Source: Methanocorpusculum sp. (lineage in GTDB: Archaea > Halobacteriota > Methanomicrobia > Methanomicrobiales > Methanocorpusculaceae). From it: 64,000 nucleotides of DNA. A model generated the notes under the pieces. That model ran no database searches, was not told where the DNA came from, and worked only from the letters and a program-made list of their open reading frames with translations. Positions 52,768 through 61,649 of the stretch are shown one piece after another. The number at the start of each line of letters is the position of its first letter. Positions within the stretch are counted from its first letter, which is position 1. The position numbers were made by a program, and so were the translations under genes. Location: positions 1 through 64,000 of the forward strand of contig JAFQTT010000001.1 of the NCBI GenBank assembly GCA_017408885.1. Direction: 5' to 3'.

Positions 52768-53492
52768 ACACCTGCACTGTAGTCCCGGTATGAGACTTCT
52801 TCTATTCCTAATTGTTTGAGTTTATTTTCGTATAGCTTTGCTGTTTGACGGGCAGCAGGCTCCGTCTCCACAACAGCCCGCCGGCCGTTAATGCGTACAC
52901 GAAGAACTCCTAAAACCCCGCCGTCCCTCAAAATACCTTCAGCGGCATCAACAGTCTCTAAAAGTTCTTCAGTTAGAACGGTTCCAAACGGTATGCGGGT
53001 TGCAAGACATGCAGACGGGGGCGCAGCAGAGATTCCAAGCCGTTTTGCCTCGGAGAGGATATCTGCTTTTCCGATTCCGGCAAGAGCAAATGGGCTTATG
53101 ATGCCTTCTTCTTTAAGAGCACGAATGCCCGGACGGTCTTTTGATAAATCATCTGCATGAGTTCCATCAAAAACAGCCTCCATGTCAAGGCGAAGGGCCA
53201 GAGATTTCATCTCGCGCATAATTATTTTCTTACAAAGGTAACATCTCTCCAGAGTATTTTGGCGTATATCCTCAAAAACAAGAAGGCCAAGGCAGACAGG
53301 ATGCCACGGCACGTCAAAGCGTGCCGCAAGCTCTTCTGCCGCTTTTATCTCAGCACTTGGAGTAAACTCTGATATTACTGTTGCTGCGTGGAGAGTAAGC
53401 CCTGCCTCTTTTGCTCTTGCCAAAAGAACTGCACTGTCAACACCGCCAGATAGCGCAATCAAGGCAGAGTTGGCTTGGAATATATCACTCAT
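52764..53492 (-). CDS. larE: Sulfur transferase LarE-like protein (three-cysteine type)
   Basis: 242 residues. PP-loop ALSGGVDSAVLL (15-20), then CYLCK (C84, C87) and SACLATRIPFG (C162). Three cysteines at these places mark the iron-sulfur-dependent LarE type, as opposed to the sacrificial single-cysteine type. It sulfurates the pyridinium precursor of the nickel-pincer cofactor. It overlaps cca by 8 bp and thiI by 4 bp. Confidence 0.85.
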   Translation of the reverse strand: MSDIFQANSALIALSGGVDSAVLLARAKEAGLTLHAATVISEFTPSAEIKAAEELAARFDVPWHPVCLGLLVFEDIRQNTLERCYLCKKIIMREMKSLALRLDMEAVFDGTHADDLSKDRPGIRALKEEGIISPFALAGIGKADILSEAKRLGISAAPPSACLATRIPFGTVLTEELLETVDAAEGILRDGGVLGVLRVRINGRRAVVETEPAARQTAKLYENKLKQLGIEEVSYRDYSAGV

Positions 53493-54879
53493 TGCAAAGC
53501 TGTCTCATTTTACGAACTGCGTGAGATGAGCGGGCAAAGTATGCGGAAAGTGAGAACGAGAACTCCTCAGACCAGATGTCACTTCCGCAAAGTACATCGT
53601 AACCCTCCTCCATTGAGATGCGTACATGCTTCCCAAGAGCTCCAGAGAAAATCTTCTTTCGGTCTTCTAAGAGAGACGCGGCTGTGATGTACTTTCTTGG
53701 AACCTCTGTATAGTATCTGTCCTCAAAAATCCAGGGACCTGCAAACTCTTCCTGATGCAGATATTTTTCAACAAACTTATCAGCATTAGTGTGATTCCAG
53801 ACAGGAGGGCCTTCGCGTACGATAATATTTGGAAGCTCAGCCACTAAAAGCTCGAAGATAATTATCGAGTGCTCAGGCCCCATGAAAACTTCGGAGCGGT
53901 GAACCTGAAACTCCTCTTTAATCAGCATGGAGCGGATGGTCTCCATAGTTTTTCTAAGCTGCGGGACAACCGTATCTGCAACATACTCAGGAGTTTTGAA
54001 GGAAAGAGCATAGAGAGCAGTCTTTCTCCGCTCAAGAAGAGCGGTAAATTCTGACTTGGAAATTGTAGTTGCTGCATCAGGTACAAAGTAGCATGCCCCA
54101 GGCTTTTCGCAGTAGTCACGGGCAAGTTCCATGAACTCGGAAAACCGTGTTGGAGTTAAGGCTGCTGCTACATTTCTGTGCTTATCTGTCGGATCTATTA
54201 CGATTAACGGGTCTGTGAAGAGGGCACGAACCGCTTTTTTGTCCGGGTAGTACTTTTCGATATCGACAACCTCTCCGTATCGGAATTTAGAAGCTGCCCG
54301 CATGAAGTTGGAAAATCCTCCATAGTGAAGGATTAACAGCTCGCAAAGATAACCGGAGAAGCCGCCTGTCATATGATCAGAGCCGTATACTCCACCTCCT
54401 TTGCAGAACTGTTTTAGGAGCAGGACATCTTCTTTTAATGGAGCTATTTTATCTATGAGGTATCGGGTGTGGAATGGAGTTCTGTCAACAGCACATTTCA
54501 TTTCAGCAGTGGATGCGACATTGTAACACGGAACTAAATCAACGTCGTATCCTTCGATTACTGCATTCAGGTATGGGTGCTCTGCATATTTTTCCTCGGA
54601 TGTTCCGCCGAACTTTTCAACAACCGCATATGCTGCGGCAAGCCCTTTCTCCTGTAACTCATCGCGTGAGAGTTCTGGCGGGAAGAGCATGAATACATCT
54701 ATGTCTTTGTCTCCCTTTACCCATGTCCCGCGGGCAACAGAACCGGTAATCATGGCAGGAACTCCTGCTGCCTCTTTTACTGCGTCTATGAGCTTCTGCC
54801 CCATCAAATGAGACTCAACGCGCTCCGCATCACTTGGGAGAATGCGTGATAAGACTGCAGTTTCGTATTCGTTTCTCAT
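53485..54879 (-). CDS. cca: CCA-adding tRNA nucleotidyltransferase (archaeal class I)
   Basis: 464 residues. MITGSVARGTWVKGDKDIDV holds the catalytic GS...DxD motif near residues 43-62, and the archaeal body and tail domains follow. It adds CCA to tRNA 3' ends, consistent with both tRNA genes here lacking an encoded CCA. Its start is preceded by a relic copy of the thpR 3' end (separate entry). Confidence 0.94.
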   Translation of the reverse strand: MRNEYETAVLSRILPSDAERVESHLMGQKLIDAVKEAAGVPAMITGSVARGTWVKGDKDIDVFMLFPPELSRDELQEKGLAAAYAVVEKFGGTSEEKYAEHPYLNAVIEGYDVDLVPCYNVASTAEMKCAVDRTPFHTRYLIDKIAPLKEDVLLLKQFCKGGGVYGSDHMTGGFSGYLCELLILHYGGFSNFMRAASKFRYGEVVDIEKYYPDKKAVRALFTDPLIVIDPTDKHRNVAAALTPTRFSEFMELARDYCEKPGACYFVPDAATTISKSEFTALLERRKTALYALSFKTPEYVADTVVPQLRKTMETIRSMLIKEEFQVHRSEVFMGPEHSIIIFELLVAELPNIIVREGPPVWNHTNADKFVEKYLHQEEFAGPWIFEDRYYTEVPRKYITAASLLEDRKKIFSGALGKHVRISMEEGYDVLCGSDIWSEEFSFSLSAYFARSSHAVRKMRQLCNE

Positions 54880-54935
54880 AATTCCACCCGATGTATTATA
54901 TTATATATTGGTCTTGTTGGTGTTAAGACATTTTT
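54877..54935 (-). pseudogene. Relic duplicate of the thpR 3' end
   Basis: Read on the minus strand this encodes VLTPTRPIYNIIHRVEL followed by TGA, against VLTPSGPIYTTIHRVEL at the true end of thpR (55026-55082). The frame is kept with no indels, and the stop overlaps the cca ATG as ATGA. The simplest reading is that thpR once abutted cca and a duplication plus about 90 bp of other sequence now separates them. Confidence 0.7.
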
Positions 54936-55025
54936 CATAAAAATCATTGAAAATGAATCATATAGTAAATTAGGGCTAAACCATTAGGCGCATGCCCTAT
55001 AGGCGTCGCGGGCATACGGGCGTTC

Positions 55026-55559
55026 TTATAATTCCACCCGATGTATTGTAGTATATATTGGACCTGACGGCGTTAAGACACTTTTCTTTAACAGAACAGC
55101 AGCAATATCGCATGTTCCAAAGTCACGCTCTTTGATTGCGGCAATTTTCGGCTGAAGAGCCGGCGAGTACTCCTTTACACGGGCAATAGTAATATGTGGC
55201 GAAAACGGCTTTTCCTCACGTTTGAAGCCAAGCTTTGCCATACGTGACTCAACATCTGCGGCAAGAGATGCGGTTGCCCCTCCGTCATGGACTTCCGCTT
55301 TGATTACGCGCGGAGGTCGGCCAAAAGTGCTGATACCTGAAGCATGAAGAGTATATGGAGCTGCTGAAATATCATCAAGAGATGCAGCGATTTTCTGGAT
55401 TTGTGACTCTGGAACTTCACCTAAGAATTTGAGAGTAATATGCATTAGATTCGGTGAGACAAAAGAGAGACGTCCTGCACCGCGAAGATTCTGACCTGCG
55501 GCAGAGATTTCGTTTCTGATTTCTGCAGAAGGTTCAACTGCGATAAAAGCCCTGACCAT
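55026..55559 (-). CDS. thpR: RNA 2',3'-cyclic phosphodiesterase
   Basis: 177 residues of the 2H phosphoesterase fold with both catalytic motifs: LMHITLKFLGE (HxT) near residue 39 and FSPHITIARVKE (HxT) near 121. It hydrolyses 2',3'-cyclic phosphate ends of RNA. Its 3' end is duplicated at 54877-54935. Confidence 0.9.
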   Translation of the reverse strand: MVRAFIAVEPSAEIRNEISAAGQNLRGAGRLSFVSPNLMHITLKFLGEVPESQIQKIAASLDDISAAPYTLHASGISTFGRPPRVIKAEVHDGGATASLAADVESRMAKLGFKREEKPFSPHITIARVKEYSPALQPKIAAIKERDFGTCDIAAVLLKKSVLTPSGPIYTTIHRVEL

Positions 55560-55615
55560 TAACTAACTATTTGGTCTGATAGTATAGGGAAGTTTCGGAA
55601 AAGAGACCGCGAAAC

Positions 55616-55637
55616 AAAAAGGGGAAGTCCCCTTTTT
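55616..55637. terminator. Hairpin terminator of the mtr operon
   Basis: AAAAAGGGGA, two bases, TCCCCTTTTT: a perfect 10-bp stem 11 bp past the mtrH stop, ending in T on either strand. Confidence 0.75.
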
Positions 55638-55648
55638 GGGGAACAAAC

Positions 55649-56671
55649 TTAGACGAGTTTGTTGATTGGACCGTCGGAAACTGCCGGAGTTCCGCCGAAG
55701 TCCTGGAATGCTTCTACCATAACGATATCACAGAATGCTGCTGCAGTTGCTGCACCTTCCATGTTCTCGATTGGACCGTACATGATTAAATCTGCACCAA
55801 GGGTCATTGCCATGATGTTACATCCGACATCTGCGGAAGACCATGCGGTCTGGCGGATACCCTCCATTCCTCCGAAGTGGTGGTGTGCCATCTGTTCGAA
55901 GAGAAGGTCCTTACCCTTGTATCCATCTGCTAAGACGTTCTTTCTCCAGCGCTTGAGCCAGGTCCAGGAAACAGTCATGTTGTGGTATGCACCACCGGTC
56001 GGGAGACCGTGAATTGCTTTGCATGCGAGAATTTCGCGCATGGATCCTGCTGCTCCAAGTCCGAGCGGAGTTGCTGCAGAGTCGAGGATCGGGCGGGTGA
56101 TACCGCACTCTTCTGCGATCTGAAGCATACCCTTCTCCTGACCTGCAACGCCACCCTCGACAAGAACCTTTTCACGTCCTGCGACGGTTGGGTCTCCTGG
56201 GTTGAATGCGAGAACGATTGCAGAGTTAACATCGGACTCTTTGAGTGCCTGGATGTTCTCCGGAAGGATAGATCCGTTGATGGAGTTGTAGATAGCGCGG
56301 TCTGCGAGACCAACCTCAGTGACGTACTTGGTTGCGTGAACCAGTGCTTCCGGTGCGGAAGAGTCCATGAGGAATGCAGTCTTGCTGTCGATGCTGTCGA
56401 ACCAGTTGAAGTAGGACTCGAAAGCTTCTCCGTGCTCTGCAAGGATCTGGAGGAAGAATTTGTTACCGGTAATGTCGGTTAACTCTTCACAGCGGTTCCA
56501 GAGTGCTTCTGCTTTTGCTTTGTCAATCTCACCAGTGTGATCGTTTAAGACGATCTCGTGTTTGTTGTAGAAGATCGACGGGGACATGACACGCGGGTAT
56601 TCTCCCGGCTGTCCTCCGATCTTAGTTCCGTTAAAGTCAAAGACCTGCTGTTCTTTTTCAAACTTGAACAT
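55649..56671 (-). CDS. mtrH: Methyl-H4MPT:CoM methyltransferase subunit H
   Basis: 340 residues, a soluble TIM-barrel methyltransferase. FEKEQQVFDFNGTKIGGQPG, LAFNPGDPTVAGREKVL and GGAYHNMTVSWTWLKRWRK are typical. It transfers the methyl group from methyl-tetrahydromethanopterin to the cobamide on MtrA. It is the last gene of the operon and 14 bp after the MtrA-MtrG fusion. Confidence 0.95.
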   Translation of the reverse strand: MFKFEKEQQVFDFNGTKIGGQPGEYPRVMSPSIFYNKHEIVLNDHTGEIDKAKAEALWNRCEELTDITGNKFFLQILAEHGEAFESYFNWFDSIDSKTAFLMDSSAPEALVHATKYVTEVGLADRAIYNSINGSILPENIQALKESDVNSAIVLAFNPGDPTVAGREKVLVEGGVAGQEKGMLQIAEECGITRPILDSAATPLGLGAAGSMREILACKAIHGLPTGGAYHNMTVSWTWLKRWRKNVLADGYKGKDLLFEQMAHHHFGGMEGIRQTAWSSADVGCNIMAMTLGADLIMYGPIENMEGAATAAAFCDIVMVEAFQDFGGTPAVSDGPINKLV

Positions 56672-56684
56672 GTTGGCACCTCAA

Positions 56685-57425
56685 TTAGATGAATAATAAG
56701 CCGGACATCCAGAACATAACTACAAGGAATGCGATAGTACCTGCTACGAGACCGTAGAGGATACCGATGTCACGACCAATCTTTCTTCCGGTACGCATTG
56801 CAATTTCTGCGTCCGTGAACTCAATTTTCTTCTCGATAGCGTTAAGGCGCTTCTCGATTTCAAGGAACTGCGGGTTTGCGGATGCAACAGTTGCAGCTCC
56901 TCCGGATTCGCCGTCGCCCTCAGAAATCTGAACGACGATCGGGTCTGCACCGAATGCTCCCGGATCGCGGGCAGTTAACTCTGCAATCTTTGCGGAGATC
57001 TGACCAAGGTCTTCGGTCTCCATAAGGTTGACGAGCTCAACCTGCTCCTGGAAGCGCTTGATGTGCTCTGCGGTAAGGTTCTCAAGGAACGGAATTGCTC
57101 CCTTAGAGCCGACGATTTTACCGCCTTCGACACCGTTTGCGTGCATTGCGGTCCAGGACTGACCAGTAAGGTGACCCTTAACTTCAGTACCACAGAGAAG
57201 AACGAAGCGGATGTTCGGGTTGGAAATGATGTTTGCAACGACCTTTTCAATACCGAGGTTTTCGGTCTTACAAGATCCTGCAAGTGCTGCGCCTGCTGCA
57301 CAGATTGCGGTCTCATCAAGGTGGGAACCCATGGTGATGACAGCGACTGGGCTGTTTGCGTCACCGGTGTGGTAGTCACCCTGGATGATTGGCCATCCTG
57401 CTGCCGGGGATTTCTTGTCTGCCAT
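56685..57425 (-). CDS. MtrA-MtrG fusion protein
   Basis: 246 residues from ATG 57425 ([20 protein letters not shown]); the upstream in-frame ATG at 57452 lies in the mtrF tail. Residues 1-168 are a corrinoid-binding MtrA domain differing from the separate MtrA only at positions 9 (A for S) and 96 (A for E), with cobamide ligand H85 in [10 protein letters not shown]. Residues 187-246 ([34 protein letters not shown]) are an entire MtrG-like coiled segment and membrane span. It takes the place of mtrG between mtrF and mtrH. Confidence 0.9.
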   Translation of the reverse strand: MADKKSPAAGWPIIQGDYHTGDANSPVAVITMGSHLDETAICAAGAALAGSCKTENLGIEKVVANIISNPNIRFVLLCGTEVKGHLTGQSWTAMHANGVEGGKIVGSKGAIPFLENLTAEHIKRFQEQVELVNLMETEDLGQISAKIAELTARDPGAFGADPIVVQISEGDGESGGAATVASANPQFLEIEKRLNAIEKKIEFTDAEIAMRTGRKIGRDIGILYGLVAGTIAFLVVMFWMSGLLFI

Positions 57426-57426
57426 T

Positions 57427-57627
57427 TTAGAGACCTCCAAGGAACATAGCAAGGACTGGACCGAGAATCAGAACGAGGGAGAGTGCAACACCAACAGCGA
57501 ATCCAAGGAGTGCGTTTCCGCTGATTGCGGACTCAACCTTGTTGGTTCTGGCGAGAATCTGTCCTTTGTATCTGATGTCATCCACCATTTTGTCAATGGC
57601 GGCCATTCTAATAGTAGATCCTGCCAT
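57427..57627 (-). CDS. mtrF: Methyltransferase subunit F
   Basis: 66 residues. [20 protein letters not shown] is the cytoplasmic helix shared with the MtrA tail, followed by one membrane span (about 38-62). Correct position after mtrA in the operon. Confidence 0.9.
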   Translation of the reverse strand: MAGSTIRMAAIDKMVDDIRYKGQILARTNKVESAISGNALLGFAVGVALSLVLILGPVLAMFLGGL

Positions 57628-57628
57628 T

Positions 57629-58363
57629 TTAAATCACCTGTACTCCAACGAGTGCTCCGAAGACGATTAAGGAAATGATTAAACCAATCATGACACCCTC
57701 AATCTTACCTCCATAGACACCAGATGCAAATCTGTTGCGGTAACCAATGTCGGTAACCATCATCTGGATTGCCTTGATACGGGAGGTAATGAGTGCCATC
57801 TCGCCGGTTAATGGTTCTTCCTCACCAGCGACAGCTTCTTCGCTTCCACCCTCGTCGTCAGAAATCTGAACTACGATTGGGTCTGCACCAAATGCTCCTG
57901 GGTCGCGTGCGGTTAACTCTGCAATCTTTGCGGAGATCTGACCAAGGTCTTCGGTCTCCATAAGGTTGACGAGTTCAACCTGCTCCTGGAAGCGCTTGAT
58001 GTGCTCTGCAGTCAGGTTCTCGAGGAACGGAATTGCTCCCTTGGAACCGACGATCTTTCCACCCTCAACACCGTTCTCGTGCATTGCAGTCCAGGACTGA
58101 CCAGTTAAGTGACCCTTAACTTCAGTACCGCAGAGAAGAACGAAGCGGATGTTCGGGTTGGAGATGATGTTTGCAACGACCTTTTCAATACCGAGGTTTT
58201 CGGTCTTACAAGATCCTGCAAGTGCTGCACCTGCTGCACAGATTGCGGTCTCATCAAGGTGGGAACCCATAGTGATGACAGCGACTGGGCTGTTTGCGTC
58301 ACCGGTGTGGTAGTCACCCTGGATGATTGGCCATCCGCTTGCCGGGGATTTCTTGTCAGCCAT
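57629..58363 (-). CDS. mtrA: Methyltransferase subunit A (cobamide carrier)
   Basis: 244 residues from ATG 58363. The corrinoid domain has [18 protein letters not shown] and the axial ligand H85 in [11 protein letters not shown]; a linker rich in Glu follows, then [19 protein letters not shown] and a C-terminal membrane span. It carries the methyl group between MtrH and CoM. The first 168 residues recur almost unchanged in the MtrA-MtrG fusion downstream. Confidence 0.95.
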   Translation of the reverse strand: MADKKSPASGWPIIQGDYHTGDANSPVAVITMGSHLDETAICAAGAALAGSCKTENLGIEKVVANIISNPNIRFVLLCGTEVKGHLTGQSWTAMHENGVEGGKIVGSKGAIPFLENLTAEHIKRFQEQVELVNLMETEDLGQISAKIAELTARDPGAFGADPIVVQISDDEGGSEEAVAGEEEPLTGEMALITSRIKAIQMMVTDIGYRNRFASGVYGGKIEGVMIGLIISLIVFGALVGVQVI

Positions 58364-58364
58364 T

Positions 58365-58661
58365 TTAGATACCTCCAAGTGCAAGTGCGAATGCTAAGAC
58401 GAATGCAACTGCAAGTCCAACGCCAAGACCGTACCACAGTGCAGTGATTGCTCCTGCCTTGGTTAAGGTCTTTTCACGGCCTGGGAAGCTGTTTAAGTAG
58501 TTGCCCTCGCCGGAAAGCATGTTGACTAAGTCATCTGCAATCTTTTCGAGTTCTGCAACCTGGTCGATGACCGGCTGGTAGGAGACACCTGCAGTCGTAA
58601 CGACACCAGCTACTGGGTCTGCGACGAGGCCAAATTCAGGTAATACAAGTACATATCCCAT
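58365..58661 (-). CDS. mtrB: Methyltransferase subunit B
   Basis: 98 residues from ATG 58661 ([20 protein letters not shown]), just after the RBS GGAGG at about 58670-58674. One C-terminal membrane span ([19 protein letters not shown]). The longer upstream frame is rejected because it overlaps mtrC. Confidence 0.92.
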   Translation of the reverse strand: MGYVLVLPEFGLVADPVAGVVTTAGVSYQPVIDQVAELEKIADDLVNMLSGEGNYLNSFPGREKTLTKAGAITALWYGLGVGLAVAFVLAFALALGGI

Positions 58662-58674
58662 TTTTGTTTCCTCC

Positions 58675-59490
58675 TTACTCTTCCTCCGCATCGACGAACG
58701 GCTTTGCGTCGAGCCATGCTGCTGCATCGCGCTTGGATAATGCGATGTATTTCTTGTAGGACACTGCCCATCCAATGACTGCGATGACTAAGGAAATCCA
58801 GCCTGCAATCGGAGTGACTGCAACGAAGGAGATGACTGCCATGATAATCATGGAAAGGAAACCACACTCGATAACGAGCATGTTGGTTCTGTCCTGAGTC
58901 TCTCCTGGACCAAGGCAGGCGTTGAACGGGTGCTGGAGTGCGATTGCACCAAGCATGAATGCGACTGCAATGAATCCAACTCCAACAAAGACACCGTCGC
59001 CCATTTCAAGGCATCCGGTTGCAACAGTGCGGAGACCAATGGTAGTCAGTGCACCAACTGCTGCGAGTTCTGCGAGAGACTGAATCATGACCGGGATCTT
59101 CATGTTAAGGACGGTGTTTGCGATCCATCCAAGAATAAGACCGGTGATGAGTGCGATAACTAAAACTGCAACCGGGATAATCCAGACAGAGGTGATGCCA
59201 CCGATAATGACTCCAAGGAACATTCCAAAGAGACCAGAACCGAATGCGAGCATACCTGCGGACGGAACACCTGCTCCGATACCGTAGCTGCAGAGTCTTT
59301 TAATTGCGCTGTTACCCCAGATTAAGGCACCAATTGCTGCGATACCGCCGAAGAAGGCAAGGTAGTCAACATTAAGGACCTCGTGTCCGATGACGGCGAT
59401 GTAAAGAGATACCAGTGCAATGACGATACCTGCTGCGGCAATCTTGCCGTGCGGAATACCGCCGTGGGATGCTTCAACTTTTACTGACAT
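58675..59490 (-). CDS. mtrC: Methyltransferase subunit C
   Basis: 271 residues with about seven or eight membrane spans. Contains IPHGKIAAAGIVIALVSLYI and NACLGPGETQDRTNMLVIEC, conserved in MtrC. It is an integral membrane part of the sodium-pumping complex, between mtrD (11 bp gap) and mtrB. Confidence 0.94.
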   Translation of the reverse strand: MSVKVEASHGGIPHGKIAAAGIVIALVSLYIAVIGHEVLNVDYLAFFGGIAAIGALIWGNSAIKRLCSYGIGAGVPSAGMLAFGSGLFGMFLGVIIGGITSVWIIPVAVLVIALITGLILGWIANTVLNMKIPVMIQSLAELAAVGALTTIGLRTVATGCLEMGDGVFVGVGFIAVAFMLGAIALQHPFNACLGPGETQDRTNMLVIECGFLSMIIMAVISFVAVTPIAGWISLVIAVIGWAVSYKKYIALSKRDAAAWLDAKPFVDAEEE

Positions 59491-59500
59491 TTTTTACACC

Positions 59501-60298
59501 TCAGACTAACACCACAAGTAAGAGTGCAAGAATACCACAGAGTGCGGATGCAAGGAGTGCGGCGATAATTGCACGTGGGAATCTCTTGAACTTCGGGTCG
59601 TGTGGACCTTCGATGGTTCCGGTAATGTTGTATGCAGCAAGTACTGCAATAACGAGGAACATTGCAACTGCGAGGATTCCTGCGAGACCGACTGCAAAGT
59701 CTAATCCTGCTGCCTCGTAGAACTCGAGAAGTTCAATGTAGATGAGTGTTCCACCAAGACCACCAAGGAGACCACCAATGACACCTCCAACGTAGGAGAT
59801 GAACGGAAGTCCGTGACCCTCAGTACCCTGGGATTTGAACTCTGGCTGAGTGTAGCCGGTAAGCGGATCTTTCTCGATCTTACCAGATGCCGGCGGGATA
59901 CCCATACCAAAGACGTAGGACATGTTCACCATTAAACAGGTGATTGCCATCATTAATGCACCGCCGATTGCTCCACCAGCGAGTGCGACTGCTAAACCTA
60001 ACTCTGCTGCCCATGCACCACCGAAAAGTCCTGCGAGACCTGCACCAGCTGCAAGCATCGGGACACCGGTTGCGATACCTGGTGCCTGACCCATTGCTGC
60101 CGGAGCTCCTCCGACCGGGACGAAGTGGACACCAAAGGCGATTAAGGCTGCACCGAGAACGATTAAGCAAAGAGTCTGCCCAACGCCAAGGACGAAGCCG
60201 ACTGCAATTACAATGATTGCAAGGACGAGGGCGATAATTGACGGAACCGGCTGGAATGCGCCAGCGTCAGCTCCTGCTTTTGCTGCAATTGCGCTCAT
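59501..60298 (-). CDS. mtrD: Methyltransferase subunit D
   Basis: 265 residues, multi-span. MGIPPASGKIEKDPLTGYTQ and EFKSQGTEGHGLPFISYVGG form the conserved loop between spans. It is an integral membrane subunit, 2 bp after mtrE. Confidence 0.94.
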   Translation of the reverse strand: MSAIAAKAGADAGAFQPVPSIIALVLAIIVIAVGFVLGVGQTLCLIVLGAALIAFGVHFVPVGGAPAAMGQAPGIATGVPMLAAGAGLAGLFGGAWAAELGLAVALAGGAIGGALMMAITCLMVNMSYVFGMGIPPASGKIEKDPLTGYTQPEFKSQGTEGHGLPFISYVGGVIGGLLGGLGGTLIYIELLEFYEAAGLDFAVGLAGILAVAMFLVIAVLAAYNITGTIEGPHDPKFKRFPRAIIAALLASALCGILALLLVVLV

Positions 60299-60300
60299 AT

Positions 60301-61185
60301 TTATGCCTCCGTGTATGGACCGTAGTTCTCACGTGCCCATTTCTCGACATAGCGGTCAATTACCATGAAGATGATAATAATGACTGCACCTGCGATGACT
60401 GCTCCCCATCCTGCGAGGTAGTGCTCGAAGAGGACGGTACGCCACAGCTCGAAGAAGACGATTAAACCGAAACAGAGACCAGATGCTGGTCCTCCGAACT
60501 TTGCGGTGAAGAAACCGTTGTCGATAGAGCTTCTCTGACCTGCTTCTGCGTAGCGGACGATGTTTCCGGATGCAGAAATCGGGACACCAGCACCGAACTT
60601 CTGGTTCTGGTACTGACGCTCCTTACCATAGTACGGGTTTCCGGTTGCGGAACCTGCTGCACCAAGTGCAAGACCCCATACGATACCGAGGAGCGGAAGG
60701 CTGAACGGGTGGCCAATGACAGTTGCGAGAAGGTAACAAATTACCACGGTGGTAAAGATTGCTACAAATGCATGACCCATGGTCACGGTGGTTACTGACT
60801 TCAGAACATCAGTAAAGACCGGCTGTCCGAACTTGGAAAGACTTGCGGTTCTTCCAAGGTATGCAGTAGTTGCGTAAACTCCCTGCACGATAGTTGCGAG
60901 AACTGTTCCTAAGACAATTGCGAGGATTGCATTCATTCCCATCATGAGGAATGCCCATGCAACACCACAAGCAAGGGTCACCCACAGGGTGTATGCCGGT
61001 GGTTCTCCACTCACTGCTTTGTTGTAGATACGGTGAGTGTATCCCATCTGCGGTGCGAGCTGAACCTGAGAGTTCGGGTCACCCTGTGATCCGATGTTGG
61101 ACTCAGTATCTTCGGCTGCACCTGCAACCGCTGCGAGAGCTCCCGCAAGGGCAGTTACTCCAATGCCGATAATAATTTCTTGCAT
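60301..61185 (-). CDS. mtrE: Methyltransferase subunit E
   Basis: 294 residues, multi-span. The loop SNIGSQGDPNSQVQLAPQMG and FNKAV-like IYNKAVSGEPPAYTLWV are typical, with GAAGSATGNPYYGKERQYQN. It thought to form the Na+ path with MtrC and MtrD. It is the first gene of the operon. Confidence 0.95.
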   Translation of the reverse strand: MQEIIIGIGVTALAGALAAVAGAAEDTESNIGSQGDPNSQVQLAPQMGYTHRIYNKAVSGEPPAYTLWVTLACGVAWAFLMMGMNAILAIVLGTVLATIVQGVYATTAYLGRTASLSKFGQPVFTDVLKSVTTVTMGHAFVAIFTTVVICYLLATVIGHPFSLPLLGIVWGLALGAAGSATGNPYYGKERQYQNQKFGAGVPISASGNIVRYAEAGQRSSIDNGFFTAKFGGPASGLCFGLIVFFELWRTVLFEHYLAGWGAVIAGAVIIIIFMVIDRYVEKWARENYGPYTEA

Positions 61186-61625
61186 GTAAGATTCTCCCTT
61201 GAGTTTTGTTTCCGGATTTGTGGATAAGATTTCCGGAACCTAAGTTGTTTCCAGGCATAAAGTATGCCGAAAGAAACGAAGGATGCGTCTCAAGTGTTCG
61301 TAAAACGTTACCACTCTTAAGAATGGAGTACAAAGTGTGGACACTAAAATGTTTGTTGTTGATTGGTATATAATCTATGCGAAAAAATCGACACAAAAAT
61401 TCGTCAATTTCTAAAATCACATCAGCAGATGAGAAAAATGTCGAAAATTAAACAAAATAATTTTTACTAACTCAAAATACATTTCTATAATAAACTGCAC
61501 TTTATATCATCTAAAATAAAATTGATAAAAAAGCCCTTTAAAATCCTTCTTCTCAGAGAGGCAGTTGTGAGTATATAAATGAAATGAAAAAATGCGCGTT
61601 TTGGAAACTGACGAAATGAGAAAAT
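61186..61625 (-). promoter_or_regulatory. mtr operon promoter and long leader
   Basis: About 440 bp AT-rich gap between the mcr and mtr operons. ATTATATACC (minus strand, 61365-61374) is a strong TATA box; a start about 25 bp downstream gives a leader of roughly 155 nt before mtrE. I see no RNA family or gene in the gap. A direct hint of regulation is the short repeat CGACAC/GTCGAA near 61390-61445, which is weak. Confidence 0.6.
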
Positions 61626-61649
61626 AAGGGGATTATAAATAATCCTCTT
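61626..61649 (-). terminator. Hairpin terminator of the mcr operon
   Basis: AAGGGGATTA taaa TAATCCTCTT pairs over 10 positions (one G-T) and overlaps the mcrA stop codon; the minus strand downstream reads TTATTTTC. Confidence 0.6.

Noticed and set aside
55982-56482. 166-residue open frame opposite mtrH
   Set aside because: Antisense shadow of mtrH; several similar long shadows occur opposite mtr, larC and the M24 genes.
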